A DNA stretch of 64,000 nucleotides from JAGTRP01 sp035255045 (lineage in GTDB: Bacteria > Pseudomonadota > Gammaproteobacteria > Burkholderiales > Rhodocyclaceae), in contig DATFAA010000006.1 of NCBI GenBank assembly GCA_035255045.1, positions 1 to 64,000 on the forward strand. The letters are read 5' to 3'. Each line of letters starts with the position of its first letter. Within the stretch, counting starts at the first letter, position 1. The notes under the pieces were generated by a model. That model was given only the letters and a program-made list of their open reading frames with translations. It ran no database searches and had not been told where the DNA came from. This document shows positions 9,036 through 18,325 of this stretch, piece by piece. Made by a program: the position numbers and the translations under genes.

Positions 9036-10325
9036 ATGACTTTCAGCCAATACCCCCTTCGCCAGCAGCTCAACGACGAGGTCCACGCCCGTCCCCCCGT
9101 GCCCCTGGAAGCCCCCACCCTGGTCAGCTTCCTGGCCCTCCTCCACGACCACACCCAGCCCGGCGCCGAGCGCGAGCACCTGGGGCGGCTGTGCGGGCGC
9201 CTGGGGGACGGCGAGCTGCCCGGCACCGACACCACCCATCTCATCATCGACGGCGGCAGCTTCCTGCTGAAATGGGAGCGCCACGGCGAGTTCTCCACCT
9301 ACGCCTTCTTCCGTCCTCGCCCGGCTTCTCCGGCCGAGGGCGAGAACGCCCTCTCGGCGGTGCCCGCCGACTGGGTGAAGGACATCCCCGGGGAAGTCAT
9401 CGTCGCCACCCACATGGACGTGCTGTCGGCCGCCCAGATCGATCCCCGGGAACTGCTGCGTACCCTGAGCGCCCCCGGCGAGGTGATCGTGGCTTCCCAG
9501 ATCGCCGGCGGGGCGGCCTGGGTCTTCACGGATTTCCGACTGCACGACGGCTTCTCCCGGTTCACGGTGGTGGATGTGAGCCTGGACCGGCTGCGGGCCG
9601 GCCGCACGGTGCAACGCCTCCTGGAAGTGGAAACCTACCGCCTGATGGCCCTCCTCGCCTTCCCGGTGGCCCGGTCGGTGGGCCAGCTCCTCAACCGCGC
9701 CGAGAACGAGCTGGCGGTCCTCATCGACCGCATGGGCAGCGCCGCCTCGCCCGAGGACGAGCGCGCCGTGCTGGCCGACCTTACCAAGCTGGCGGCGGAA
9801 ATCGAGCACTCGGTGGCCAGCACCAATTTCCGCTTCGGGGCGGCCGCCGCCTATTACCGCCTGGTGCAGCAACGGGTCAGCGAGCTGAAGGAAACCGTGG
9901 TCACCGGCTACCCCAGCATCAAGGGCTTCATGGAGCGGCGCCTGGCCCCGGCCCTCAACACCTGCGCCGCCATCGCCCGCCGCCAGGAGGACCTCTCGGC
10001 ACGCATCGCCCGCACCAGCCAGCTCCTGCGCACCCGGGTCGATATCGAGCTGGAGCGCCAGAACCAGGAGATGCTCGCCGAGCTCAACCGCCGGGCCAAG
10101 CTGCAGCTGCGGCTGCAGGAGACGGTGGAAGGCCTGTCGGTGGTGGTCCTCACCTATTACGGCTCCCAGCTGGTCCAGTACCTGACCAAGGGCACCAAGG
10201 AGCTCCACCATCTGTCGCCGGAAGTGGTGACCGCCGCCTCCATCCCCGTCATCGCCGCCCTGGTCGCCTGGGGCACCCACCGCATGCGAAAGAAGCTGGC
10301 GGCGGAAGCAGGCGAGGCCCATTAA
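9036..10325 (+). CDS. DUF3422 family protein
   Basis: This 429-residue protein belongs to the DUF3422 family, which has no established function. It begins with the family's typical QYPLRQQLNDEVHARPPVPL segment. The middle is helical with likely coiled coil around residues 240-370 (many Glu, Arg and Leu; SARIARTSQLLRTRVDIELE). A hydrophobic C-terminal segment, VVTAASIPVIAALVAWG, suggests a membrane anchor. The frame is open far upstream through feoB, but homology begins at the ATG at 9036. It lies between the FeoB-type gene and purC, each with its own TATAAT element, so neither neighbour explains its role. Confidence 0.8.
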   Translation: MTFSQYPLRQQLNDEVHARPPVPLEAPTLVSFLALLHDHTQPGAEREHLGRLCGRLGDGELPGTDTTHLIIDGGSFLLKWERHGEFSTYAFFRPRPASPAEGENALSAVPADWVKDIPGEVIVATHMDVLSAAQIDPRELLRTLSAPGEVIVASQIAGGAAWVFTDFRLHDGFSRFTVVDVSLDRLRAGRTVQRLLEVETYRLMALLAFPVARSVGQLLNRAENELAVLIDRMGSAASPEDERAVLADLTKLAAEIEHSVASTNFRFGAAAAYYRLVQQRVSELKETVVTGYPSIKGFMERRLAPALNTCAAIARRQEDLSARIARTSQLLRTRVDIELERQNQEMLAELNRRAKLQLRLQETVEGLSVVVLTYYGSQLVQYLTKGTKELHHLSPEVVTAASIPVIAALVAWGTHRMRKKLAAEAGEAH

Positions 10326-10327
10326 TC

Positions 10328-10333
10328 TATAAT
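10328..10333 (+). promoter_or_regulatory. Perfect -10 hexamer TATAAT before purC
   Basis: TATAAT begins two bases after the stop of the DUF3422 gene and ends 18 bases before the purC ATG. The expected transcription start would leave an untranslated leader of about 12 bases. A clear -35 hexamer is not visible. Confidence 0.5.
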
Positions 10334-10351
10334 CGCGCTTTTGCTTCCGGA

Positions 10352-11293
10352 ATGCCTGCCGTGACCGCTCCCCTCTTCGAGTCCTCCATCACCAGCCTGC
10401 CCCTCCTGTCCCGGGGCAAGGTCCGCGACATCTACGCCGTCGACGCCGACAAGCTGCTGATCGTCACCACCGATCGCCTGTCCGCCTTCGACGTCATCCT
10501 GCCCGACCCGATCCCGAAGAAGGGCGAAGTGCTGACGGCGGTGGCCGACTTCTGGTTCGCCAAGCTCGGCCACATCGTCCCCAACCAGCTCACCGGCATC
10601 GACCCGGAAAGCGTGGTGGCGGCCAACGAGCGGGACCAGGTGCGGGGCCGGGCAGTGGTGGTGAAGCGCCTGAAGCCCCTGCCCATCGAGGCGGTGGTGC
10701 GCGGCTACGTCATCGGCTCGGGCTGGAAGGACTACCAGGCCACCGGCGCCATCTGCGGCATCGCCCTGCCCCCCGGCCTCAAGCTGGCGGCCAAGCTGCC
10801 CACTCCCATCTTCACTCCCGCCACCAAGGCCGAAGTGGGCGACCACGACGAGAACATCTCCTTCGCCAAGGCCCAGGCCAACTGCGCCGCCGTCCTGGCG
10901 AACGACCTGGCCGGCACCGGCAAGAACGGCGCCCAGCTGGCCGACGAGGCCCGCATCGCCGCCCTCGCCCTCTACGAAGAAGCCGCCGCCTATGCCCGCG
11001 GCCGGGGCATCATCATCGCCGACACCAAGTTCGAATTCGGCATCGACGCCAAGGGCACCCTGCACCTCATCGACGAGGCCCTGACCCCGGATTCCTCCCG
11101 CTTCTGGCCCGCCAGCGAATGGCAGGAAGGCAGCAACCCACCCTCCTACGACAAGCAGTTCGTGCGCGACTACCTGGAAACCCTGGACTGGAACAAGAAG
11201 GCCCCCGGCCCGCGCCTGCCGGCCGAGGTCATCGCCAAGACCAGCGCCAAGTACGTCGAGGCCTGCGAGCGCCTGACCGGCCGGGTCCTGTAG
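10352..11293 (+). CDS. purC: Phosphoribosylaminoimidazole-succinocarboxamide synthase
   Basis: PurC joins aspartate to CAIR in purine synthesis. The 313-residue protein is the longer form of the family rather than the roughly 240-residue enterobacterial form. Recognisable blocks are LLSRGKVRDIYAVD near the start, VVKRLKPLPIEAVVRGYVIGSGWKDY, and IIIADTKFEFGIDAKG followed by LIDEALTPDSSRFWP. The ATG at 10352 is preferred, although a GTG at 10361 is also possible. It stands alone here and is followed by a perfect inverted repeat. Confidence 0.96.
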   Translation: MPAVTAPLFESSITSLPLLSRGKVRDIYAVDADKLLIVTTDRLSAFDVILPDPIPKKGEVLTAVADFWFAKLGHIVPNQLTGIDPESVVAANERDQVRGRAVVVKRLKPLPIEAVVRGYVIGSGWKDYQATGAICGIALPPGLKLAAKLPTPIFTPATKAEVGDHDENISFAKAQANCAAVLANDLAGTGKNGAQLADEARIAALALYEEAAAYARGRGIIIADTKFEFGIDAKGTLHLIDEALTPDSSRFWPASEWQEGSNPPSYDKQFVRDYLETLDWNKKAPGPRLPAEVIAKTSAKYVEACERLTGRVL

Positions 11294-11305
11294 CCGCAAT
11301 TTCAG

Positions 11306-11340
11306 CAATCCCCCCTGCGAACCCGGTGCGGGGGGGATTG
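11306..11340. terminator. Inverted repeat after purC, possible terminator
   Basis: CAATCCCCCC at 11306-11315 pairs perfectly with GGGGGGATTG at 11331-11340 around a 15-base loop. It starts 13 bases after the purC stop. There is no clean T tract behind it, so factor-independent termination is uncertain. Confidence 0.5.
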
Positions 11341-11375
11341 TCCCAGGGCTTGTTTCCCCTTGGAAGCCTGCCGTC

Positions 11376-12143
11376 ATGGGACAACCGTCACCCTTCCTGG
11401 ACCGCCATTTCCCTATGCCCGCGGTACAACGCGTCGCGCTGAGCCGCCCGGCCTACTGGCTGCGGGCCGGCCTCGAGGACCTCTTTGCCAATCCCCTGCC
11501 AGGACTTGCCTATGGCCTGCTGTTCAGCATCGGCGGCGACCTCATCCTGCTGGCCAGCCTGCAGGAGCCTTACCTGTTCATGACGGCCCTGTCGGCCTTC
11601 TTCCTGCTGGCGCCGATCCTGGCAGCCGGCCTCTACGAACTCAGCCGCCTGCGGGCGGCCGGCGAGCGGCCGACCTTCATCGACTCCCTGACCGGGCTGG
11701 GGCGCAATCCCGCCGCCCTCACCCTATACGGCGTCGTGCTCGCCGTGGTGGCGGTGCTCTGGGAGCAGGTCACCGCCGTCTCCTTCGCCCTGGTGGCCAA
11801 CGAGGAAGTGGGCCTGGGCCAGCTCATCCACATCCTCACCGCCGGTGAGCACCGGGCCTTCATGGCCACCTGGCTCATCGCCGGCGCCGGCCTCGCCCTC
11901 CTGGTCTTCGCCTTCAGCGTGGTGTCGGTGCCCATGATCCTCGACCGGGACGCCGACTTCGTCACCGCCATGGCCACCAGCCTGCGGGCCTTCATCGTCA
12001 ACCTGGAAGCCATGGTGCTATGGGCCGGCATCATCGTGCTGCTGACCCTGATGAGCTTCGCCACCCTCATGGTCGGACTGGTCTTCGCCATGCCCGTCCT
12101 GGGCCATGCCACATGGCATGCCTACCGGGAACTTGTAAAATAA
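11376..12143 (+). CDS. DUF2189 family integral membrane protein
   Basis: The 255-residue protein is very hydrophobic, with about six membrane segments: LAYGLLFSIGGDLILLASL, LSAFFLLAPILAAGLYEL, LYGVVLAVVAVLW, WLIAGAGLALLVFAFSVV, and two more towards the C terminus ending FVMPVLG-like with GHATWHAYRELV. This pattern, including FANPLPGLAYG and the final W-H-A-YR, matches the DUF2189 family, whose role is unknown. The start could also be the ATG at 11415, which removes 13 residues; neither has a strong Shine-Dalgarno sequence. It lies between two terminator-like structures, so it is probably monocistronic. Confidence 0.75.
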   Translation: MGQPSPFLDRHFPMPAVQRVALSRPAYWLRAGLEDLFANPLPGLAYGLLFSIGGDLILLASLQEPYLFMTALSAFFLLAPILAAGLYELSRLRAAGERPTFIDSLTGLGRNPAALTLYGVVLAVVAVLWEQVTAVSFALVANEEVGLGQLIHILTAGEHRAFMATWLIAGAGLALLVFAFSVVSVPMILDRDADFVTAMATSLRAFIVNLEAMVLWAGIIVLLTLMSFATLMVGLVFAMPVLGHATWHAYRELVK

Positions 12144-12162
12144 ACTCCTGCCCCATAGCCAG

Positions 12163-12200
12163 CGGGCGGCGGTGGACCACCACCCCCGCCCGTTTTCTTC
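12163..12200 (+). terminator. Intrinsic terminator after DUF2189 gene
   Basis: A 13-base arm at 12163-12175 pairs with 12180-12192 with one mismatch around an ACCA loop and is followed by TTTTCTTC. It separates the membrane protein gene from prlC. Confidence 0.75.
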
Positions 12201-12216
12201 TCTGCGGAATAAGACC

Positions 12217-14277
12217 ATGACCGACGCCAACCCCCTTCTCGATTTCTCCGGACTACCCCGTTTCGACGCCATCGAGCCTGCCCATGTGAAGCCGGCCGTC
12301 GAAAAACTGCTGGCCGACAGCCGCCGGCTGGTGGAGAAGCTCACCGCCGAAGGGGTCCCGGCCACCTGGAAGGGTTTTGCCCATCCCCTCTCCGACGGCA
12401 TCGAGCACCTGTCCCGGGCGTGGGGCATCGTCGGCCACCTGCATTCGGTCAATGACGTCCCGCCCTGGCGCGAGGCCTACAACGAGATGCTGCCGGAAGT
12501 GACCCGCTTCTATAGCGAGCTGGGGCAGAACCTGAAGCTCTTCGAGAAGTACAAGGCCATCCGCAGCGGCGCCGAGTACCAGAACCTCGACCCCGCCCAG
12601 AAGAAGATCATCGACAACGAGGTGCGGGACTTCCGCCTCTCGGGCGCGGAGCTGCACGAAGACCAGAAGCCGCGCTTCCAGGCCATTCAGGAGGAGCTGG
12701 CCGGCCTCGCCGCCAAGTTCTCCGAGAACCTGCTGGACGCCACCAACGCCTTTGGCGAGACCGTCACCGACGAGTCCCTCCTTTCCGGCCTGCCGGAGGA
12801 CGTCAAGGAGGCCGCCCGGGCCGCCGCTCAGCGGGCCGGCAGCGAGGGCTGGCGCTTCACCCTGCACGCCCCCTCCTACGGTCCGGTCATGCAGTACGCC
12901 GACAACCGGGACCTGCGGGCCCGCATGTACCGCGCCTATGCCACCCGCGCCGCCGAGTTCCACGACGGCGCCAGCAAGCCGGAATGGGACAACACGCCCC
13001 TCATGGGCCGTATCCTGGAGCTGCGCCAGGAAGAGGCCCGCATGCTGGGCTACGGCACCTACGCCGACATTTCCCTGGTGCCCAAGATGGCCGAGTCGCC
13101 GGAGCAGGTGCTGGGCTTCCTGCGGGAGCTGGCGGCCAAGGCCAAGCCCTTCGCCGAGAAGGACGTGGCCGAGCTGAAGGAATTCGCCAGGACGGAACTG
13201 GGCATCGAAGACTTCCAGCCCTGGGACGCCGCCTACGCCTCCGAGAAACTTCTCCAGGCCCGCTACGCCTTCTCCGAACAGGAGGTGAAGCAGTACTTCA
13301 CCGAGCCCACCGTGCTGGCCGGCCTCTTCCGGGTCATCGAGAATCTGTTCAACGTCACGGTCAAGCCGGACACCGCCCCCGCCTGGGACGAGGACGTGCG
13401 CTTCTACCGCATGGAGACCGCCGAGGGCACCCTGGTGGGCCAGTTCTACCTCGATCTCTACGCCCGTGAGACCAAGCGGGGGGGCGCCTGGATGGACGAG
13501 GCCATCACCCGCCGCCGCAAGCCCGACGGCAACGGCATCCAGACGCCGGTGGCCTATCTGAACTGCAATTTCTCCCGGCCGGTGGGCAACAAGCCCGCCA
13601 CCTTCACCCACGACGAAGTCCTCACCCTCTTCCACGAGACCGGCCACGGCCTCCACCACCTGCTCACCCGGGTGGAGGAACTGGGCGTCTCCGGCATCCA
13701 CGGGGTGGAATGGGACGCGGTGGAGCTGCCTTCCCAGTTCATGGAGAACTACTGCTGGGAGTGGGAGGTGCTGCAGGACATGACCTCCCACGTGGAAACC
13801 GGCCAGCCCCTGCCCCGCCCCCTCTACGACAAGATGCTGGCGGCCCGGAATTTCCAGAGCGGCATGCAGACCGTGCGCCAGCTCGAATTCAGCCTCTTCG
13901 ATATCCTCCTCCACAGCCAATTCGACCCCAAGGGCCAGAAGAGCGTCATGGACCTCCTGAACGAGGTGCGCCGGGAGGTGGCGGTGCTCATCCCGCCCGA
14001 GTGGCATCGTTTCCCCAACAGCTTCTCCCACATCTTCGCGGGGGGCTACGCCGCCGGCTACTTCAGCTACAAGTGGGCCGAAGTGCTGTCCGCCGACGCC
14101 TATTCCGCCTTCGAGGAGGCCGGCAATCCCTTCGATCCGGTGACCGGCAAGCGCTTCCTGGACGAGATCCTGGCGGTGGGCGGGTCGCGGCCGGCCATCG
14201 AGTCCTTCCGCGCCTTCCGGGGCCGGGAGCCGAGCGTGGACGCGCTGCTGCGGCATAGCGGTATGATTGCGGCCTGA
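12217..14277 (+). CDS. prlC: Oligopeptidase A (M3 family)
   Basis: Oligopeptidase A is a cytoplasmic zinc peptidase that degrades short peptides, including cleaved signal peptides. The 686-residue protein has the normal length. The zinc site is HETGHGLHH near residue 473. The N-terminal start DANPLLDFSGLPRFD and the blocks FMENYCWEWEVL and FAGGYAAGYFSYKW are typical. The ATG at 12217 is preferred over an earlier in-frame one at 12172, which lies inside the preceding terminator stem. It follows that terminator and precedes a small exported protein gene by 21 bases. Confidence 0.95.
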   Translation: MTDANPLLDFSGLPRFDAIEPAHVKPAVEKLLADSRRLVEKLTAEGVPATWKGFAHPLSDGIEHLSRAWGIVGHLHSVNDVPPWREAYNEMLPEVTRFYSELGQNLKLFEKYKAIRSGAEYQNLDPAQKKIIDNEVRDFRLSGAELHEDQKPRFQAIQEELAGLAAKFSENLLDATNAFGETVTDESLLSGLPEDVKEAARAAAQRAGSEGWRFTLHAPSYGPVMQYADNRDLRARMYRAYATRAAEFHDGASKPEWDNTPLMGRILELRQEEARMLGYGTYADISLVPKMAESPEQVLGFLRELAAKAKPFAEKDVAELKEFARTELGIEDFQPWDAAYASEKLLQARYAFSEQEVKQYFTEPTVLAGLFRVIENLFNVTVKPDTAPAWDEDVRFYRMETAEGTLVGQFYLDLYARETKRGGAWMDEAITRRRKPDGNGIQTPVAYLNCNFSRPVGNKPATFTHDEVLTLFHETGHGLHHLLTRVEELGVSGIHGVEWDAVELPSQFMENYCWEWEVLQDMTSHVETGQPLPRPLYDKMLAARNFQSGMQTVRQLEFSLFDILLHSQFDPKGQKSVMDLLNEVRREVAVLIPPEWHRFPNSFSHIFAGGYAAGYFSYKWAEVLSADAYSAFEEAGNPFDPVTGKRFLDEILAVGGSRPAIESFRAFRGREPSVDALLRHSGMIAA

Positions 14278-14298
14278 ACGGCCACAGGAGTACCGATC

Positions 14299-14783
14299 AT
14301 GCGTCATCTCGTCGTCCTGGCCATCGCCCTGGCCAGCGCCTCGGCATGGGCCCAGACCTACCGCTGGGTGGATCCCGCCACCGGCAAGACCATCATCTCC
14401 GACACGCCGCCCCCGGCCACCGCCAAGAGCGTGGTCAGGAAGGATTCGGAGCTGGCCGTGGGCTCCCAGTCCTTCGCCGTGCGGCGCGCCGCCGAGAACT
14501 ACCCGGTGGTGCTCTACACCTCGGCGGACTGCGCCACCCCCTGCCGCCAGGCCCGCGACCTCCTGAACGGCCGCGGCGTGCCCTTCGAGGAGAAGATGCT
14601 GCAAACCCCCGAGGACGCCGCCGAGCTGAAGAAGCTGGTGGGCGACGTCTACGTCCCGGTCCTCAAGGTCGGCAAGCAGCCGGTGCGGGGCTTCCAGGCC
14701 GAGTCCTACGACAATCTCCTCGACCTGGCCGGCTATCCGTCCACTGCCCCTATCGGCAGCAAACCCTCCGGCGGCCTGTCCAA

Positions 14784-14787
<4 letters not shown>
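14299..14787 (+). CDS. Exported DUF4124 / glutaredoxin-like protein
   Basis: The 162-residue protein has a signal peptide (cleavage probably after SAWA at residue 18). A DUF4124 domain follows (QTYRWVDPATGKTIISDTPPP), and then a glutaredoxin-like fold from about residue 68. That part carries C78 and C82 in DCATPCRQAR, a CxxxC spacing rather than the usual CxxC, and a cis-proline-like VPVLKVGKQPVRGF segment. A periplasmic thiol role is plausible but not shown. AGGAG at 14286-14290 supports the start. Its stop overlaps the xthA start (ATGA), so the two are translationally coupled. Confidence 0.75.
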
Positions 14788-15571
<784 letters not shown>

Positions 15572-15575
<4 letters not shown>

Positions 15576-16234
15576 TCCCCGACCGCGCCGAACTGCTCCG
15601 CCTCTATCCGGCCCTGGCCGGACTGCCTCCCGCCCTGCTCGAGCGGGCCCTGCAGCCCCAGGCGGTCATGGCGGTGCCGGCCGGCACCCAGCTCTTTGCC
15701 GAGCGCCAGCCCTGCCAGGGCTTTCCCATGCTCCTGGCCGGCAGCATCAAGGTGGTGAAGAGCACTCCGGGCGGCCGAGAGATGCTGCTCTACCGCGTCG
15801 AGCCGGGCGGCTCCTGCATCATCACCTCCAGCTGCCTCCTGGGGCACACTGCCTACACGGCCCGGGGCGTCGCCGAGACGCCGCTGACCCTGCTGGTGCT
15901 GCCGGCGCCCCTCTTCGACCAGCTGGTGGCGGAATACGCCCCCTTCCGGGACTTCGTCTTCCATCTCTTTTCCGACCGCATCGCCGAGCTGATGGAGCTG
16001 GTGGAGGAAGTGGCCTTCGCCCGCCTCGACCAGCGCCTGGCCAAGCTCCTCCTGGCCCGGCACGAGGATGTCCTCAACGTCACCCACCAGCAGCTGGCTG
16101 AGGAACTGGGCAGCGTGCGGGAGATCGTCAGCCGCCTGCTGAAGGGCTTCGCCGCCCAGGGCCTGGTGGCCCTCGGGCGGGAACAGGTGACCCTGCTCAA
16201 CCGGGCGGGACTCAAGACCATCGCGGCTGTGTGA
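15572..16234 (+). CDS. Crp/Fnr family transcriptional regulator
   Basis: The 220-residue protein has an N-terminal cyclic-nucleotide-binding-like beta barrel (about 20-130), a dimer helix, and a C-terminal helix-turn-helix. The recognition helix reads SVREIVSR, giving R183, E184 and R188, the same R-E-xxx-R set that CRP uses to read TGTGA. The sensor domain has three cysteines, C48, C82 and C88, but no FNR-type N-terminal cysteine cluster, so it is not a classical FNR. The GTG at 15572 overlaps the xthA stop; homology starts there. A CRP-like operator overlaps its own stop codon, in front of the DUF2892 gene, which is probably its target. Its signal is unknown. Confidence 0.85.
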
Positions 16235-16245
16235 CCCAGGTTACA
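16230..16245. promoter_or_regulatory. CRP-like operator upstream of DUF2892 gene
   Basis: TGTGA-cccagg-TTACA matches the CRP consensus TGTGA-N6-TCACA at nine of ten fixed positions, and the inner C and G bases extend the symmetry. Its centre is 16237.5. With the -10 candidate at 16267-16272, transcription would start near 16279, putting the operator centre about 41.5 bases upstream, the class II activator position. Confidence 0.65.
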
Positions 16246-16266
16246 TACAGGGCCCGGGGCCGGCGC

Positions 16267-16272
16267 TAAATT
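16267..16272 (+). promoter_or_regulatory. Candidate -10 element for DUF2892 gene
   Basis: TAAATT matches four of six positions of the -10 consensus. It lies 32 bases before the ATG at 16305. There is no good -35, as expected for a promoter whose -35 region is occupied by an activator. Confidence 0.5.
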
Positions 16273-16304
16273 AGCCGCCACACCCAATCTCGATGGAGGA
16301 AAAA

Positions 16305-16502
16305 ATGAAAGCAAACGTCGGCGGCATCGACCGCACCCTGCGTATCATCGTCGGCCTCGGCCTCGTCGGCGCCACCGTGGCCGGCGCCCTGCCCGTCTGG
16401 GGCTACATCGGCATCATCCCCCTGGCCACCGGCCTGATCGGCTGGTGCCCGGCCTACCCGCTGTTCGGCATCAGCACCTGCGCCTGCAAGAAGGGCGCCT
16501 GA
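16305..16502 (+). CDS. DUF2892 family (YgaP-like) small membrane protein
   Basis: The 65-residue protein begins MKANVGGIDRTLRIIVG, the hallmark of DUF2892, followed by two hydrophobic segments (GLGLVGATVAGALPVWGYIG and IPLATGLIGWC). The C-terminal part has three cysteines in GWCPAYPLFGISTCACK. The same domain forms the membrane part of the YgaP sulfurtransferase. Its own function is unknown. I chose the ATG at 16305 over 16293 because GGAGG at 16295-16299 lies just before it. It follows a Crp-type regulator and an operator and is closed by a terminator, so it is a single-gene, regulator-controlled unit. Confidence 0.85.
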   Translation: MKANVGGIDRTLRIIVGLGLVGATVAGALPVWGYIGIIPLATGLIGWCPAYPLFGISTCACKKGA

Positions 16503-16547
16503 CGTCCCCCGGTCCGAGCCGGTCTTGCCCCGACCGGCACGGCAGTG

Positions 16548-16572
16548 CGGCCCGCCTCCGGCGGGCCGTTTT
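16548..16572. terminator. Bidirectional intrinsic terminator
   Basis: CGGCCCGCC at 16548-16556 pairs perfectly with GGCGGGCCG at 16560-16568 around a TCC loop, followed by TTTT on the plus strand. It lies between the DUF2892 gene and the convergent rsmA gene and touches the rsmA stop codon. Confidence 0.75.
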
Positions 16573-17339
16573 CATTTGAGCGAGTTGGCGATGCGGACGT
16601 AGTCCTCGACCGCCAGGTCTTCCGCCCGCGCCGTGGGCGTGATGCCTAGGGCGGTGAAGCCGGCGTCGTCCAGGATGCCCTTGAGGGTGTTGCGCAACAT
16701 CTTGCGGCGCTGGGAGAAGGCAGCGGTCACCACCCGGGCCAGCACCGCCTCGTCCCGGGCGTTCAGCTCGGCCGCCGCCTTGGGGATGAGGCGCACCACG
16801 GCGGACTGCACCTTGGGCGCCGGGTCGAAGCTCTCCGGCGGCACGTCCAGGAGCCATTCCAGATGGAAGCGGTACTGCAGCATGACCGACAGCCGGCCGA
16901 ATTCGGAGTCGCCGGGTGCCGCCACCATGCGCTCCACCACCTCCTTCTGCAGCATGAAGTGCATGTCCCGCACCCGTTCGGCGAAGCCGGCCAGGTGGAA
17001 CAGGAGGGGGGTCGAAATGTTGTAGGGCAGGTTGCCCACCAAACGGAGATCGGTACCGATGGCGGCGAAGTCGAAGGCCAGGGCGTCGCCCTCGTGGATG
17101 GTGACCCGCTCCGGGGCATGGCGCTTCTTGAGGCGGGCGATGAGGTCCCGATCGATTTCCACCACATGGAGATGATCCAGGCGCTGCAGCAGGGGCTCGG
17201 TCAGAGCCCCCAGACCGGGGCCGATCTCCACCAGCGTATCGTCCCGCCGGGGATCGATGGCCGAAACGATGCCGGCGATGATGCCCTGGTCGATGAGGAA
17301 GTTCTGCCCGAAGCGCTTGCGGGCGACGTGGCCCTTCAT
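16572..17339 (-). CDS. rsmA: 16S rRNA dimethyladenosine transferase
   Basis: RsmA (KsgA) dimethylates two adjacent adenines near the 3' end of 16S rRNA using S-adenosylmethionine. The 255-residue protein begins ARKRFGQNFLID, carries the cofactor loop EIGPGLGALT and the catalytic NLPYNIS motif. It is the last gene of lptD-surA-pdxA-rsmA, an order shared with enterobacteria, and its ATG overlaps the pdxA stop. It converges on the DUF2892 gene across a shared terminator. Confidence 0.96.
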   Translation of the reverse strand: MKGHVARKRFGQNFLIDQGIIAGIVSAIDPRRDDTLVEIGPGLGALTEPLLQRLDHLHVVEIDRDLIARLKKRHAPERVTIHEGDALAFDFAAIGTDLRLVGNLPYNISTPLLFHLAGFAERVRDMHFMLQKEVVERMVAAPGDSEFGRLSVMLQYRFHLEWLLDVPPESFDPAPKVQSAVVRLIPKAAAELNARDEAVLARVVTAAFSQRRKMLRNTLKGILDDAGFTALGITPTARAEDLAVEDYVRIANSLK

Positions 17340-18325
17340 TGCCGGCCCGCCATCAGAGCCGCCTGGTCGATCGCCTCGAACAGGCTGCCGGGGTCGGCCC
17401 TGCCGGTGCCGGCCAGTTCCAGCGCGGTGCCGTGATCCACCGAGGTGCGGATGATGGGCAGGCCGAGGGTGACGTTGATGCCCTGGCCGAAGGTGGCGTA
17501 CTTGAGGGCCGTCAGGCCCTGGTCGTGGTACATGGCGAGGACGGCGTCCCCCTGGGCCAGGACCGGCGGAGTGAACATGGTGTCCGCCGGCAGGGGCCCG
17601 ATCAGCTTCATTCCCGTGGCCCGCAGGCGCTCCAGCACCGGCGCAATGACTTCGATCTCCTCGCGGCCCAGGTAGCCGCCCTCCCCGGCATGGGGATTGA
17701 GGCCGGCCACCAGGATGGCGGGATCGGCGATGCCGTACTTCTTCCTGAGGTCGGCGTGGAGGATGCGTAGGGTTTCCTCAAGCACGGCCGGCGTGATGGC
17801 GGCGGGAACGTCCTTGAGGGGCAGGTGGGTGGTGGCCAGGGCCACCCGCAGGGGCCCCCGCCCGGTGTCGCCGGCCAGCATCATGACCACCAGGGGCGTG
17901 CCAGTCTTTTCGGCCAGGTATTCCGTGTGGCCGGTGAAGGGCACGCCGGCCTGGTTGATGACGCCCTTGTGCACCGGCGCCGTCGCCATGGCGGCGAATT
18001 CGCCGGACCGGCAGCCGGCCAGGGCCCGGTCCAGGAGTGCGAGGACATAGCCGCCGTTGGCCGGATCGAGCCGGCCGGCCCGGCTGGGCGTGGCCAGGGG
18101 AATGTGGAGGACATCGAGGACGCCGTCCAGGGGCTCCTGCCCGGGCTGGTAATCCCGCATGGGGACGCTCGCCCCGATGGCCGCCGCCCGCTCCGCCAGC
18201 AGGTTGCGGTCGCAGAGGACCACGGGGCGGGCCGGGAAGGAGCGCTCGACGAGGCGCAGGCAAAGCTCCGGCCCGATGCCGGCGGGCTCGCCGCTGGTGA
18301 CCGCGATGACCGGCTGCGCCATCAT
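17336..18325 (-). CDS. pdxA: 4-hydroxythreonine-4-phosphate dehydrogenase
   Basis: PdxA oxidises 4-phosphohydroxythreonine in the DXP-dependent pyridoxal phosphate pathway. The 329-residue protein has VTSGEPAGIGPEL at the start, the metal-binding histidine in FTGHTEYLAEKTG, LNPHAGEGGYLG, and the MYHDQGLTALKY motif near the C terminus. Two start codons are adjacent (18325 and 18322); the first overlaps the surA stop as ATGA, so I used it. It shares the lptD-surA-pdxA-rsmA operon. Confidence 0.96.
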   Translation of the reverse strand: MMAQPVIAVTSGEPAGIGPELCLRLVERSFPARPVVLCDRNLLAERAAAIGASVPMRDYQPGQEPLDGVLDVLHIPLATPSRAGRLDPANGGYVLALLDRALAGCRSGEFAAMATAPVHKGVINQAGVPFTGHTEYLAEKTGTPLVVMMLAGDTGRGPLRVALATTHLPLKDVPAAITPAVLEETLRILHADLRKKYGIADPAILVAGLNPHAGEGGYLGREEIEVIAPVLERLRATGMKLIGPLPADTMFTPPVLAQGDAVLAMYHDQGLTALKYATFGQGINVTLGLPIIRTSVDHGTALELAGTGRADPGSLFEAIDQAALMAGRQ

